Shown here piece by piece: positions 33,146 through 41,104 of a DNA stretch of 64,000 bases. Numbering within the stretch: the first letter of the stretch is position 1; each line of letters opens with the position of its first letter. The stretch lies in the NCBI GenBank assembly GCA_964602595.1, contig CAZRRO010000002.1, positions 310,001-374,000 of the forward strand, written 5' to 3'. This DNA is from CAIWAH01 sp964602595. Its GTDB lineage: Bacteria; Verrucomicrobiota; Verrucomicrobiia; Limisphaerales; UBA9464. Both the position numbers and the translations under genes were made by a program. Below the pieces are notes generated by a model. The model had not been told where the DNA came from, made no database searches, and saw nothing but the letters and a program-made list of their open reading frames with translations.

Positions 33146-35950
33146 ATGAACAAGCTGCTTCGCTCGTGCTTCATTTTCATCCGGTCGCTCGGACGGATTT
33201 CAACCCTGTCGGCGCTCTGTGGGATAGCCGAGTCGCTGGCAGCTCCGCAGTCCATCGATTGGACTTCGCCAACCAACGGCTCGGTCCTGCGGCTGAATCA
33301 AACCCATCCATTGACGGCCACGGCAAGCAGCGGATTGCCGGTCACTTTTCGAGTCGCAAACGGCCCTGCCGAGATCAGCAATGGCATGGTGACTGCCACC
33401 AACTCCGGCACGGTCGTGGTTGTCGCCGAGCAAGCCGGGGACGCCGAATACTCACCAGCCAGCCTAGCCCGAACCTTCAATCAACCTTCCGTCCAACTTT
33501 CGCACCTCGGAAGCTATCGTTATCTGTCCCTCCTTGATCCGGCCGAAGACATTAAGGTTGTTGGAAGCCTTGCCTTCGTTCCGAGGGCCGACGCTGGGCT
33601 GTTGATCCTCGACGTGAGCGACCCGAAAGCTCCCAGCCAAGTCGGCAGCTACCAAACACCGGGAACCGCAGATGCGGTTGATGTCATCGGCGATCTGGCT
33701 TTTGTGGCCGACAATGATGGTGGCCTGCACATATTGGACGTCAGCAATCCTGCGACTCCCATTCGTGTCGGCGGTTCCAAGACGGGAGCCCGAGCCATTG
33801 AAGTGCAGGTGGTGAATGGCTTGGCATATGTTGTGAACTGGCACACCGGACTCTTGATCTTGGACGTGAGCAACCCGGCTGGTCCTTTACGGACTGTCGG
33901 CTACTTCGCTGACAAGAATATCCACGACGTCCATGTGGTGGGAAACTTCGCGTATATTGTGGGTAATCAGACCGGCCTGCAGATCCTCGACGTGAGTGAA
34001 CCGACCGTTCCCAGGAAAGTGGGAGCCTTTCCGACCAGCGGCGACGGTATTGGAGTCCAGGTAGCGGACGGAGTCGCATATTTGGCCGACGGGAGTTTGG
34101 GCCTGCAAGTTGTGGATGTTCGCGAACCGACTACTCCGGTGCGCGTAGGCCGTTACGATACTCGAGGGACTGCGTTTGCGGTCCAAGTCGTCGGCGACCG
34201 CGTCTTTGTGTGTGATTTCGACCGGGGTTTGCAGGTTCTGGACGTCAGTGATCGCACTGCGCCTGCGCTCGTGGGCAGCTTGGATACCAGTGGGACAGCC
34301 CGTGCCGCGCAGGTGGTTGGAAATCATGTTTACCTGGCGGACGGCGAAACTGGGGTCGAAGTGCTCCAATTCCGGGAAGGTGTCCCTCAAACATTGACTT
34401 GGAGCACCCCAGCAGACGGGGCAGTTCTGCGCGTCGGCCAGCCGTATCCAATGACCGCGACCGCTGCCAGTGGCCTTCCCGTGACGTTCCGGGTGGCAGC
34501 GGGCCCGGCATCCATCGAAGGCGAGATGGTCGTCGTTACCAACGCGGGCACCATCAAACTGATTGCCGAGCAGCAGGGAGATGCGACCCACTTGCCGGTT
34601 AGCGAAGCCCGGTCCCTGAACCGGTCATTTGTCCAAACTGGGCTCTTGAGCAGCTCGGGCATCGGTGGGGTGGCACACGATATTCAAGTAAGTGGTGGTA
34701 TTGGCTATGTCGCGGCAGGAGTTGCTGGCCTGCAAATCAAGGATCTCAGCAACCCTGCGGCCCCAACGCACATAGGCGGATACGCATCTGGAACGATTGT
34801 TTACGGTGTCCGGCTCGCAGGGCATCTTGCCTATCTGGCAACATCCCGAGGACTAGAGATCCTGGATGTCACACGGCCTGCAACGCCGACGCCGGTTGGC
34901 GTGTGTTCCATTGGTGACTTCGGCAGGGATCTACGATTGGTTGATAACCGCGCATATCTGATGACCGACAACCGCCTCGAAATCATTGACATCACCAACC
35001 CAGCAACCCCGGTGAGACTGGGTAGCAATTGGCCAAGCGGAGATGTTAACGGCGCGGACATCGTAGGCAACCTGGCTTATGTGACGCGCGGTCCAAACAA
35101 AGGATTGGATATTGTGGATGTGGGAAATCCAGCCAAGCCAGTTCCTTTGGGTCGCGGCTTTATCTTGAGAGGTGGAAAGGGCGTTCAGGTGGTGCAAAAC
35201 CTCGCTTTCGTGGCAGCTCGAGAGAGAGGTCTCCAGATCTTGGATATTAGCAACCCGGCGGCTCCAATGGCGGTTGGCAGCTACATAACGGGTGGCGATA
35301 CCCAAGGGATAACCGTAGTGGGAAACCTTGCTTTCCTCGCTGAGGGAGCCGGTCGATTACAGATTGTGGACGTGAGCCGGCCGGCATTTCCTGTTCTGGC
35401 AGGCAGCCATTTGATGCCCGGCAGCGCTGGACGGGTTCAGGTGGTTGACAATGTTGCCTTTGTTGCGGCAGGCGAAGCCGGGATCCACGTCGTCCACCTC
35501 AGGGAGTGGATCAAGCAGACATTAACCTGGTCCTCACCCACCAACGGTGCAGTGCTGGAGCAAAACCAAGCGTATCGTCTCCAGGCATCCGCGAGCAGCG
35601 GTCTTCCGGTATCGTTTCGACTGCTTGGCGGTCCTGCTGCCGTCCAGCAGGAAACGGTTACAATCACCAACATAGGGAATGTCACGCTGATTGCCGAACA
35701 GGCCGGGGACGAATGGCATCTGCCGTTGAGCGCGAATATCTGGGTAACGACTTCCTCAATCTTCACGACAACCCGCTTGGACTCCTTCGGCCTCGTCTTG
35801 GAATGGGTCGGCGGCCGAGCACCGTTCACGATCATGAAACGCGACACACTTGAGGCTACTCCGGTTGAAAATGGCGTGACCTACGATCGCGCATTTCCGG
35901 TGTCGGCCGACGGCTTTGGCGGGTTTTACCAAGTTCGAGGCGCACCCTAA
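33146..35950 (+). CDS. Large exported LVIVD-repeat protein
   Basis: 934 residues with a signal peptide to about residue 32. Two long blocks (about 110-400 and 490-785) are made of LVIVD repeats, each with a core like GLQILDVSNPAAPMAVGSY preceded by VVGNLAFVA. Three copies of a separate Ig-like module, starting W(T/S)SPTNGSVL or equivalent and containing SGLPVTFRV and IAEQAGD, separate and bracket them (near 35-110, 405-485, 795-870). The C terminus is a small beta module ending GGFYQVRGAP. Probably a surface propeller or adhesin-like protein. The gene is less GC-rich than its neighbours and is the only plus-strand gene between rtcB and the HNH group. Confidence 0.85.
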   Translation: MNKLLRSCFIFIRSLGRISTLSALCGIAESLAAPQSIDWTSPTNGSVLRLNQTHPLTATASSGLPVTFRVANGPAEISNGMVTATNSGTVVVVAEQAGDAEYSPASLARTFNQPSVQLSHLGSYRYLSLLDPAEDIKVVGSLAFVPRADAGLLILDVSDPKAPSQVGSYQTPGTADAVDVIGDLAFVADNDGGLHILDVSNPATPIRVGGSKTGARAIEVQVVNGLAYVVNWHTGLLILDVSNPAGPLRTVGYFADKNIHDVHVVGNFAYIVGNQTGLQILDVSEPTVPRKVGAFPTSGDGIGVQVADGVAYLADGSLGLQVVDVREPTTPVRVGRYDTRGTAFAVQVVGDRVFVCDFDRGLQVLDVSDRTAPALVGSLDTSGTARAAQVVGNHVYLADGETGVEVLQFREGVPQTLTWSTPADGAVLRVGQPYPMTATAASGLPVTFRVAAGPASIEGEMVVVTNAGTIKLIAEQQGDATHLPVSEARSLNRSFVQTGLLSSSGIGGVAHDIQVSGGIGYVAAGVAGLQIKDLSNPAAPTHIGGYASGTIVYGVRLAGHLAYLATSRGLEILDVTRPATPTPVGVCSIGDFGRDLRLVDNRAYLMTDNRLEIIDITNPATPVRLGSNWPSGDVNGADIVGNLAYVTRGPNKGLDIVDVGNPAKPVPLGRGFILRGGKGVQVVQNLAFVAARERGLQILDISNPAAPMAVGSYITGGDTQGITVVGNLAFLAEGAGRLQIVDVSRPAFPVLAGSHLMPGSAGRVQVVDNVAFVAAGEAGIHVVHLREWIKQTLTWSSPTNGAVLEQNQAYRLQASASSGLPVSFRLLGGPAAVQQETVTITNIGNVTLIAEQAGDEWHLPLSANIWVTTSSIFTTTRLDSFGLVLEWVGGRAPFTIMKRDTLEATPVENGVTYDRAFPVSADGFGGFYQVRGAP

Positions 35951-36106
35951 TCATCGTCCGCAGGGGGGGAGGCCGGTGTTGCCCTGCTTCAGCGGCACGA
36001 AGCCGCCTGACCTGAGGAGGTAGCGGCGAAAACGACAGAGCCAAGCAGTTGCCATCGCGAACGCTACAAATCCGAGGCCAAGGAAGACGATTTGGGGGGT
36101 GTTCAT
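35951..36106 (-). CDS. Possible small single-span membrane protein
   Basis: 51 residues from the ATG at 36106. The sequence begins MNTPQIVFLGLGFVAFAM, a plausible transmembrane helix, followed by a basic segment (CRFRRYLLRSGG) consistent with a cytoplasmic tail. The frame abuts the stop of the LVIVD gene with no gap. There is no homologue I recognise. It may be a chance frame, but the charge distribution fits a real small membrane protein. Confidence 0.4.
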   Translation of the reverse strand: MNTPQIVFLGLGFVAFAMATAWLCRFRRYLLRSGGFVPLKQGNTGLPPCGR

Positions 36107-36137
36107 GGGATGGGTCGTGGGAAACAGATTGGCAAGT

Positions 36138-36210
36138 GTAGGAGCCGACGTGAGACGGCCCGTTCTCGATTCGGCAGAAGGGAAGCGAGCCTCGTTACCT
36201 CGTCTCCTAT
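36138..36210. repeat. Degenerate copy of the GTAGGAGCCGACGT inverted-repeat element
   Basis: The left end GTAGGAGCCGACGTGAG is nearly identical to the left arm of the element at 38011-38102. The right end reads, on the minus strand, ATAGGAGACGAGGTAACGAG, a diverged version of the same arm. The interior is AT-richer filler. No coding content. Confidence 0.6.
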
Positions 36211-36326
36211 GGTTGAGGAAGAGCCACGGACAGGAGGCCGCTGTGACGCCGCGGGGGAAACGCGGATGCATTTCTCGCGGAGCGGCGCTCCGGCTTGCGC
36301 GTGATCGCCGGCCTCGCTGTCTGTGA

Positions 36327-36425
36327 CCGTGATGCGGGAGTCGAACCCGCTGGCATTCCTGGTGGGCAATAGCCCGAGGGCTACAGTCCTATGTCGAACC
36401 AGGCGGACGTGCAGAACCATTCCGG
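36327..36425 (-). other. tRNA-like relic with a canonical T arm
   Basis: On the minus strand a perfect T arm, GCGGG-TTCGACT-CCCGC, is followed by ATCACGG. A partly complementary 5' strand, CCGGAAT (5 of 7 pairs), lies about 99 nt upstream. Between them a TAGCCC/GGGCTA hairpin could be a long variable arm. No convincing anticodon arm or encoded CCA. It is probably a decayed class II-type tRNA or attachment-site remnant. Confidence 0.35.
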
Positions 36426-36473
36426 CAAACTGCCGAAAGGCTGCGAACCCGGTCCAAAGGGTGAAGTGCGTAG

Positions 36474-36578
36474 GACAGGCTGCCAGCCTGTCACGTAGCG
36501 CGGGCTGTCAGCCCGCGGTTTGAGCCGCATCTGAGCAGGCTGGCAGCCTGCTCTACGGTGTCGGGCAAGCTGCCCGAC
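36474..36578. repeat. Cluster of four consecutive short hairpins
   Basis: Four perfect dyads with 1-3 nt loops: GACAGGCTG/CAGCCTGTC (36474-36492), CGCGGGCTG/CAGCCCGCG (36499-36517), GAGCAGGCTG/CAGCCTGCTC (36533-36553) and GTCGGGCA/TGCCCGAC (36560-36578). They overlap the 3' end of the SEC-C protein frame. They look like a composite palindromic repeat inserted after that gene. Confidence 0.75.
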
Positions 36579-37726
36579 CTACTGCGGTGATCACTCGCGG
36601 AAAGAAGTGGTTCCGCGGTGAGCCGTCGAAGCGGCCGGTGCGCAGGCAGCAGGCGCGGAAATTTTCGTCCTGAGCCGCAGGGGCACAGGTCATTGCGCCC
36701 GAGCTTCTCAATTAGCTCCTTGTCGCCGTGGACGACACGGTGACCGCGGCCAACCTGGGTTTCGGAGGGGAAGCCCCGGCGGCGCTTGCTGGTGATCTCG
36801 AAGCTGGGTTGATCGTTGTCGGACTGGTCATGGTTTTGCATGGGAACCTCCGTGGTTGAGTTGTGGTTGACCGGCGAATTCGGGCGACGGGTTGGCCGCC
36901 GAAACCCCGGCCCGGTGACTCCACGTGGGAAGCCATCGGACCGGGATTCCGGCGCCGGGCGCGGAGCAATGTCCGCGGGATGATTGGTGAGGCCGTGCCG
37001 GCGGAGTTCCTTGGAACTGAGCTGGCGCTTGGCGACACAGAACACGTAGCGGCCGTATTGATCGTAGGCTTGGCTGCGGTTGAGCCGGCGTTTCAGCGCG
37101 ACATCTTGGCGGACCGGTTCGTCGCCCCGGTTGCAGTAGGGCGGGAAGGCTTTCATGGTGCCGTCGAACCAGAGGCCGTTGAGCCGCAACAGGGCGCGCG
37201 TATCGCCGAGCCAACGTTGTTCCGGGGCAAACCCGGACCGCAGTTCTGACCAGGCGCGACGACGTTCCCGCTGGGACGCCAACGGCACTTCGCAGAGCCG
37301 GCCGTTGGCTGGATGCACGTAAAAGGGTGTCCAACGCGAGGCGGCTTCTTCCACCGGCCCTTCGATGCCGGGCGCAAAGAGCCGGCTGCGCCCAAAGCAC
37401 CACACCCGGCCGTCGCGCAGGAACGTGTGGCGGTGCACGAACTCCAGCAGGTGCGTCTTGATGTGCGCGCGCACGATGCTGTCGGGTTTGATGACGGCGC
37501 AGGCTTCGGAATAGACGTCGTCCCACGGACGGCCGACCTGGGCGCGCAGCCAGCGGCGCAGCGGACCGAGCAGGTCGGTGAATGCTTTGCGGCTTCTGTA
37601 GGGACGACGCATGCCCTCGCAGCGGGACAGCAGGTCAAGGTCAAGATCGGCCCGGCGGTTGAGTTTGGCGGGACCGGGATTCCAGCGGGGTCGTTCGACA
37701 ACGACCTTGTGCATGTCAGGGCGCAT
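36491..37726 (-). CDS. Uncharacterised protein with C-terminal SEC-C-like motif (frameshifted)
   Basis: 411 residues from the ATG at 37726 (MRPDMHKVVVERPRW). The first 240 residues are basic and rich in Trp, Arg and His, with no family I recognise. At 36841 an in-frame ATG has a perfect GGAGG 5 nt upstream, so a second product of about 100 residues may be made. This second part contains GRNDLCPCGSGRKF, the first half of a zinc-binding SEC-C motif. The frame then reads PRLLP, whereas skipping one base near 36656-36665 gives RACCLRTGRFDG, the expected Cys-Cys half, ending at a TAG at 36553. Either a sequence indel or a disrupting mutation is likely. It follows the HNH and small-protein genes on the same strand. 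Confidence 0.7.
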   Translation of the reverse strand: MRPDMHKVVVERPRWNPGPAKLNRRADLDLDLLSRCEGMRRPYRSRKAFTDLLGPLRRWLRAQVGRPWDDVYSEACAVIKPDSIVRAHIKTHLLEFVHRHTFLRDGRVWCFGRSRLFAPGIEGPVEEAASRWTPFYVHPANGRLCEVPLASQRERRRAWSELRSGFAPEQRWLGDTRALLRLNGLWFDGTMKAFPPYCNRGDEPVRQDVALKRRLNRSQAYDQYGRYVFCVAKRQLSSKELRRHGLTNHPADIAPRPAPESRSDGFPRGVTGPGFRRPTRRPNSPVNHNSTTEVPMQNHDQSDNDQPSFEITSKRRRGFPSETQVGRGHRVVHGDKELIEKLGRNDLCPCGSGRKFPRLLPAHRPLRRLTAEPLLSASDHRSRSGSLPDTVEQAASLLRCGSNRGLTARAT

Positions 37727-37810
37727 GGCAGTGACTGGATGGTGGAGAGTTTAGCGTGGATGGGAGAAGGCGGCGGTCGAAGCGAGTCCGGCCGCCGCCG
37801 TGGGTTGGGT

Positions 37811-37990
37811 TCATTCGGTGCGGGTCAGCGTCCACGCGCCTTCGGGGGCGCAGTCGGGGCCGTGTTCGGGCTCCCGCATGGGCGGGCTCCCGGTGGCGGC
37901 CGGACGCGCGCGGATCACGGTGCGTCGGCCGGGCTTGTAGCTGCGGCGGACAAGGAGCTGGGCCTGGAAACGGAGAACGGGCTTGGGCAT
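37811..37990 (-). CDS. Small basic protein, 59 residues
   Basis: An ATG at 37990 opens a 59-codon frame ending in TGA at 37811. It starts MPKPVLRFQAQLLVRRSYK and is strongly basic in its first half, then ends PDCAPEGAWTLTRTE. It sits between the HNH gene and the SEC-C protein gene, in the same orientation, with 84 bp to the latter. Its coding look and spacing suggest a real gene of the same transcript. Function unknown; RNA binding is possible given its charge but unproven. Confidence 0.5.
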   Translation of the reverse strand: MPKPVLRFQAQLLVRRSYKPGRRTVIRARPAATGSPPMREPEHGPDCAPEGAWTLTRTE

Positions 37991-38010
37991 GGGATTCCTT
38001 TCTGGTTTGC

Positions 38011-38102
38011 GTAGGAGCCGACGTCAGGAGGCTCATTCTGAAATGCGGAGTGCGGATTTCGGAATGCGGAACTGAAGTGAGCCTCCTGACGTTGGCTCCT
38101 AC
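38011..38102. repeat. Inverted-repeat element within the HNH gene group
   Basis: 25-bp arms GTAGGAGCCGACGTCAGGAG... (38011-38035) and their complement (38078-38102) match at 24 of 25 positions. The 42-bp interior is simple sequence of the GCGGAGTGCGG / GGAATGCGGA kind. It lies 20 bp upstream of the small basic gene and 11 bp after the HNH stop, so it would form a large hairpin in any shared transcript. Confidence 0.85.
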
Positions 38103-38113
38103 GGGTGGTTGGT

Positions 38114-38692
38114 TTACTGGCTGAGAAACAGTTCCCACTCGGCGACGCCGTGAGCGTTGCGGATGAGTGCAGTGACCGGAACTTCCCGGGGCGCGGAAGG
38201 GGTCCGGAGAAGCTTCAGGCCGGCTTCGTGCGGGAGGCGGTTACCCTTGCGGGTGTTCACCTCGCGGGCGGCCCAAACGAGGTTTTCCCAAGAGTCGCGC
38301 CCGCCGCGGCTGCGGGGCACGACGTGGTCGAGGTTGCCTTCACCCGGGCCGAGCACGCGGCCGGTGTATTGGCAGCGGCCGCCGTCACGCTCGCGGATGT
38401 TGCGGGCGTTGAGCGTCGGCCGGCGCTTGGGCACCCGCGCGAACTTCACCGCCACGATCACGGTCGGCACCCGCACCGGGCCGCGCACGGTCTGCACCGC
38501 GCGGTCGTCGTCACGCACGGGCAGCGTGAGCCATTCGGCCCAGGTCACGGGACGGATCGCCTCGCCGCTGACGTCGAGTGCGGTGACGGCGCCGGTCGCG
38601 AGCTGGCAAAACGCCTCGGCGGGGGTGCGAGTGTTGATAGGCTGCCAGTTCCGGTTGAGCACCAGAACGACGGATTGGTGGAGGAGGCTCAT
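38114..38692 (-). CDS. HNH endonuclease-family protein
   Basis: 192 residues. The N-terminal part (VLNRNWQPINTRTPAEAF) is the usual lead-in of this HNH subfamily. The nuclease core runs from about residue 97: RNIRERDGGRCQYTG, then LDHVVPRSRGG with the catalytic Asp122-His123, then WENLVWAAREVN and RKGN. The zinc cysteines of the canonical CxxC...CxxC knuckle are mostly lost (C107 only, and AAREVN in place of a Cys pair), while the catalytic part is intact. It is probably a DNA or RNA nicking/cleaving enzyme. It is first of a minus-strand group with a small basic protein and a SEC-C protein. Confidence 0.85.
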   Translation of the reverse strand: MSLLHQSVVLVLNRNWQPINTRTPAEAFCQLATGAVTALDVSGEAIRPVTWAEWLTLPVRDDDRAVQTVRGPVRVPTVIVAVKFARVPKRRPTLNARNIRERDGGRCQYTGRVLGPGEGNLDHVVPRSRGGRDSWENLVWAAREVNTRKGNRLPHEAGLKLLRTPSAPREVPVTALIRNAHGVAEWELFLSQ

Positions 38693-38740
38693 GGTGGTGG
38701 GTGAGGTTTGGGAGACGAAATGGGAGAGGGGCGGAGAAGC

Positions 38741-38903
38741 AACGTGCTGCCGGCGTCCCGCCGGCAGTCGGAAATCGACCCCTGGCGGAAGCAGGTCCGC
38801 CGAGCGCGAAGGGACAGTGGATCATTTGCCCAAACGCAACCGACCGGTGGGCATAACGTAGTCCGGTGGCTGGGCACTGCCGGCGGGACGCCGGCACCAC
38901 GTT
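38741..38903. repeat. MITE-like element with 28-bp terminal inverted repeats
   Basis: The left end AACGTGCTGCCGGCGTCCCG... (38741-38768) and right end (38876-38903) are inverted repeats differing at one position, and each end is itself a small palindrome (GCCGGCG-TCC-CGCCGGC). The interior of about 107 bp has no coding content. The right end contains the first bases of the stop codon of the TolB-like gene. Confidence 0.8.
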
Positions 38904-40119
38904 ACGGCACCCAGCGCGGATGGTCGGCGCCGCGGTCGTTGAAGCCGCGGGTCAGCAGACGGGCGTCACCGCCGTCGGCGTTCATCACCCAGAGCGAGGG
39001 CATTTCGCCGGTCGCAGCGCGACAAAAGACAATGTGCTTCGCGTCGGGCGATTCAGCGGCGCGGCAGTTCCAGACCCCTTCGCCGAGCGGCGTGAGTTCG
39101 GTCACGGCGCCGGTCGCGGGATCCAGCCGGCAGATCTGCGTGCCGCCGCGCGCGGCCTCGGGTTTGAAGTCGCGGTTGAAGTGGTCCGTGTCGGGACGCT
39201 GCGGCTGGAATTCCCATGGCACCTTCGCGTCGGGCGAACGGCGGGCGAACAGGATCTGCCCGGAGCGGGTCCACAGCGGCATGTTCGAGCCGCCGCCGCG
39301 GAGTTGCGGATTGCCGTAGGTCGCGCCGAACCAGTTGGCTTGGCCCCGCGTGAGCACGCGATGTTCGGAGCCGTCCGGACGCCCAATGCAAAGGTCCGTC
39401 CAGTCGTGGCCGGGATCGGTTTTGAAATGGCAGTCCTGGTAGAGAATCCAGCGGCCGTCCGGCGACCAACTGGTGCCGAAGTAGAGGTGCTCCGGATCGC
39501 CGGCCACGCGGACGCGATCCGAGCCGTCGGCGGCGCAGGTCCAGATTTCGTAGCCGCGCGGGCTCGCTAAATGGAACGCCACACGGCGCCCGTCGGGACT
39601 CAGGCTGAGGCCGTAGGGCAACCCCTCGCCGGCCTTCGTGAACTCGCGGGCGTCGGTGCCGTCGAGGTTCATGCTGAAGATCTGGCCGACCTTGTTACGC
39701 ACGACCTGCACGAGGAGTCGTTCATCGCTGAGCAGCAGCGCGGGCGTGTAGAAGACGGCGAGGCGTTCGCGGTTCGCGATCTCCGTCAGGGTGCCGCGGT
39801 CGAGATCGTGCAGCCAAAGGTGCGTCGGCGTCTGCGTGTAGTATTCCTCGAAGGGACGACCGGGGCCATCCCGGCGCGGCTCCATGCTGAGGAAGATCAC
39901 CCGGCCGTCGGAGAGAAACGGCCCCGGCTGCCAGGTGGCCTGGCCGGGCACCTGGAAGTCGAAGTAGTGCAGGCCCGAACCGTCCGGGCGGATCATCGCG
40001 GTGCGGCCGTCCGAGGTGAAGAACAGCCGCGGCACCGCCGCCGTGGGACGATGCCAGCAGCCCACGGCGGCCAACAGGGAAGCGAAAGTGGCGGAGGCGA
40101 GGAACTGGCGACGGTTCAT
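38902..40119 (-). CDS. Exported TolB-like (PD40/WD40-like) beta-propeller protein
   Basis: 405 residues. The N terminus MNRRQFLASATFASLLAAVGC combines a twin-arginine-like start with a lipobox (AAVGC), so it may be a lipoprotein. The body holds PD40 repeats: LSPDGRRVAFHLAS, WSPDGRWILYQD, and ESPDAKHIVFCRA, each followed by a segment like IWTCAADGSDRVRV. It should form a six- or seven-bladed propeller. Its stop codon lies in the right terminal repeat of a MITE-like element, which may have defined the present C terminus. Role unknown. Confidence 0.82.
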   Translation of the reverse strand: MNRRQFLASATFASLLAAVGCWHRPTAAVPRLFFTSDGRTAMIRPDGSGLHYFDFQVPGQATWQPGPFLSDGRVIFLSMEPRRDGPGRPFEEYYTQTPTHLWLHDLDRGTLTEIANRERLAVFYTPALLLSDERLLVQVVRNKVGQIFSMNLDGTDAREFTKAGEGLPYGLSLSPDGRRVAFHLASPRGYEIWTCAADGSDRVRVAGDPEHLYFGTSWSPDGRWILYQDCHFKTDPGHDWTDLCIGRPDGSEHRVLTRGQANWFGATYGNPQLRGGGSNMPLWTRSGQILFARRSPDAKVPWEFQPQRPDTDHFNRDFKPEAARGGTQICRLDPATGAVTELTPLGEGVWNCRAAESPDAKHIVFCRAATGEMPSLWVMNADGGDARLLTRGFNDRGADHPRWVP

Positions 40120-40485
40120 GCGGTGGATGCCCGACGGTGCTGGGGTTAAACGTCAGGCGTCAACCGGCGACACCATGGACGGGCGCCAACACAAGTATGG
40201 CAATTCTCGCTTTTACAAGCCGGCCTTCCAAAACAACGGCCGGCAGCCCAGCAGCAAAACGCCTTCGCAACTGGCTCTCCGCACATCGTGGTGCGAATGA
40301 AAGTGACTATTGGCTTCGCTTTCCGAACCGGAAGGCGAAGAGCGCCGCTCCAAGGTCGGATTCCCTCTAGTGGCTCGCAGAATCACGGCTTTTCCTCCTG
40401 AGTGGGACGCCTTTGCCAGGTGGGCTACGGTGGCGAAAGACTTGGGTCACTTGCGGGGCGTCCTGATTGCGACTACTCCGACCGG

Positions 40486-41028
40486 GTGAATGGCCTGCCT
40501 TCATCCACAGGCCCGAACACTTCGGCCACGGTCTCCGGGCGATTTCGGGTGTATCAACGCGGGCTTCACTATCGGCCTGACGACCGCATCGTCTACCTCG
40601 ACGAAATCGAGGCGTTCGTTTGCCGCCGGCCCAACCTGATTCGATTCTGGGAAAGGTGGGGGAAGCGCCGCCGGGTAGCCACCGGGCCTGACGAAATTGA
40701 AATCAGCGATGCGCGAGGGGCCATGCTTGTCCGGTCCATTCGCTCCCGGACCGAACTCAAGCTGGTGCATGGCCAAACCGGAGGGGAATTCCTCCGCATC
40801 GCACGAGGGCGAGATGGGCAAGAGTCCATCTCGCGAGAAGACATCACGGAGCCGTTTGGTTGGCATTCCCGCGGTGGTGGACTCTTGTTCCGCAAACCGG
40901 TGGAAACCGAACTCCGATTGACGTGGTTGGTAATAAAGGCCAGCGAATGCCGCTACGGCTTCCGCTTCACGATCACCCCGGGCGAGCGGCTCATGGAGGG
41001 AGTCGCCTTGCTTTACCTGACCTGTTGA
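40486..41028 (+). CDS. Hypothetical protein next to the tRNA array
   Basis: 180 residues from a GTG at 40486; a GTG at 40402 is an alternative, and neither has a clear ribosome-binding site. The protein is soluble and mixed alpha/beta, beginning with GRFRVYQRGLHYRPDDR and a segment LDEIEAFVCRRPN that vaguely recalls PH-like folds; I cannot assign a family. It ends 3 bp before the CCA end of the first array tRNA and is transcribed towards it. Composition is lower in GC than most of the window. Confidence 0.5.
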   Translation: MNGLPSSTGPNTSATVSGRFRVYQRGLHYRPDDRIVYLDEIEAFVCRRPNLIRFWERWGKRRRVATGPDEIEISDARGAMLVRSIRSRTELKLVHGQTGGEFLRIARGRDGQESISREDITEPFGWHSRGGGLLFRKPVETELRLTWLVIKASECRYGFRFTITPGERLMEGVALLYLTC

Positions 41029-41031
41029 AAC

Positions 41032-41104
41032 TGGTAGCGGGAGGTGGAATTGAACCACCGGGACCGGGCTTATGAGGCCTGGCTTGGAACCGTCCAATCC
41101 CGCA
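41032..41104 (-). tRNA. tRNA-Met-like (CAT), last in the array
   Basis: 73 nt with encoded CCA. The acceptor strands TGCGGGA and TCCCGCT pair at six of seven positions; position 1-72 is a U-U mismatch, as an initiator tRNA would be mispaired there. The T arm is canonical (GGTGG-TTCAATT-CCACC). The anticodon loop is CTCATAA. The D arm is shortened: TTGG/CCAA encloses ACGGTT directly after the acceptor stem. The anticodon stem has one A-C mismatch. Initiator identity is possible but not secured. Confidence 0.6.

Noticed and set aside
36440..36590. CRISPR array suspected from repeated palindromes
   Set aside because: The units differ in sequence, spacing is irregular, spacers are only 6-15 nt, and no cas genes are in the window.
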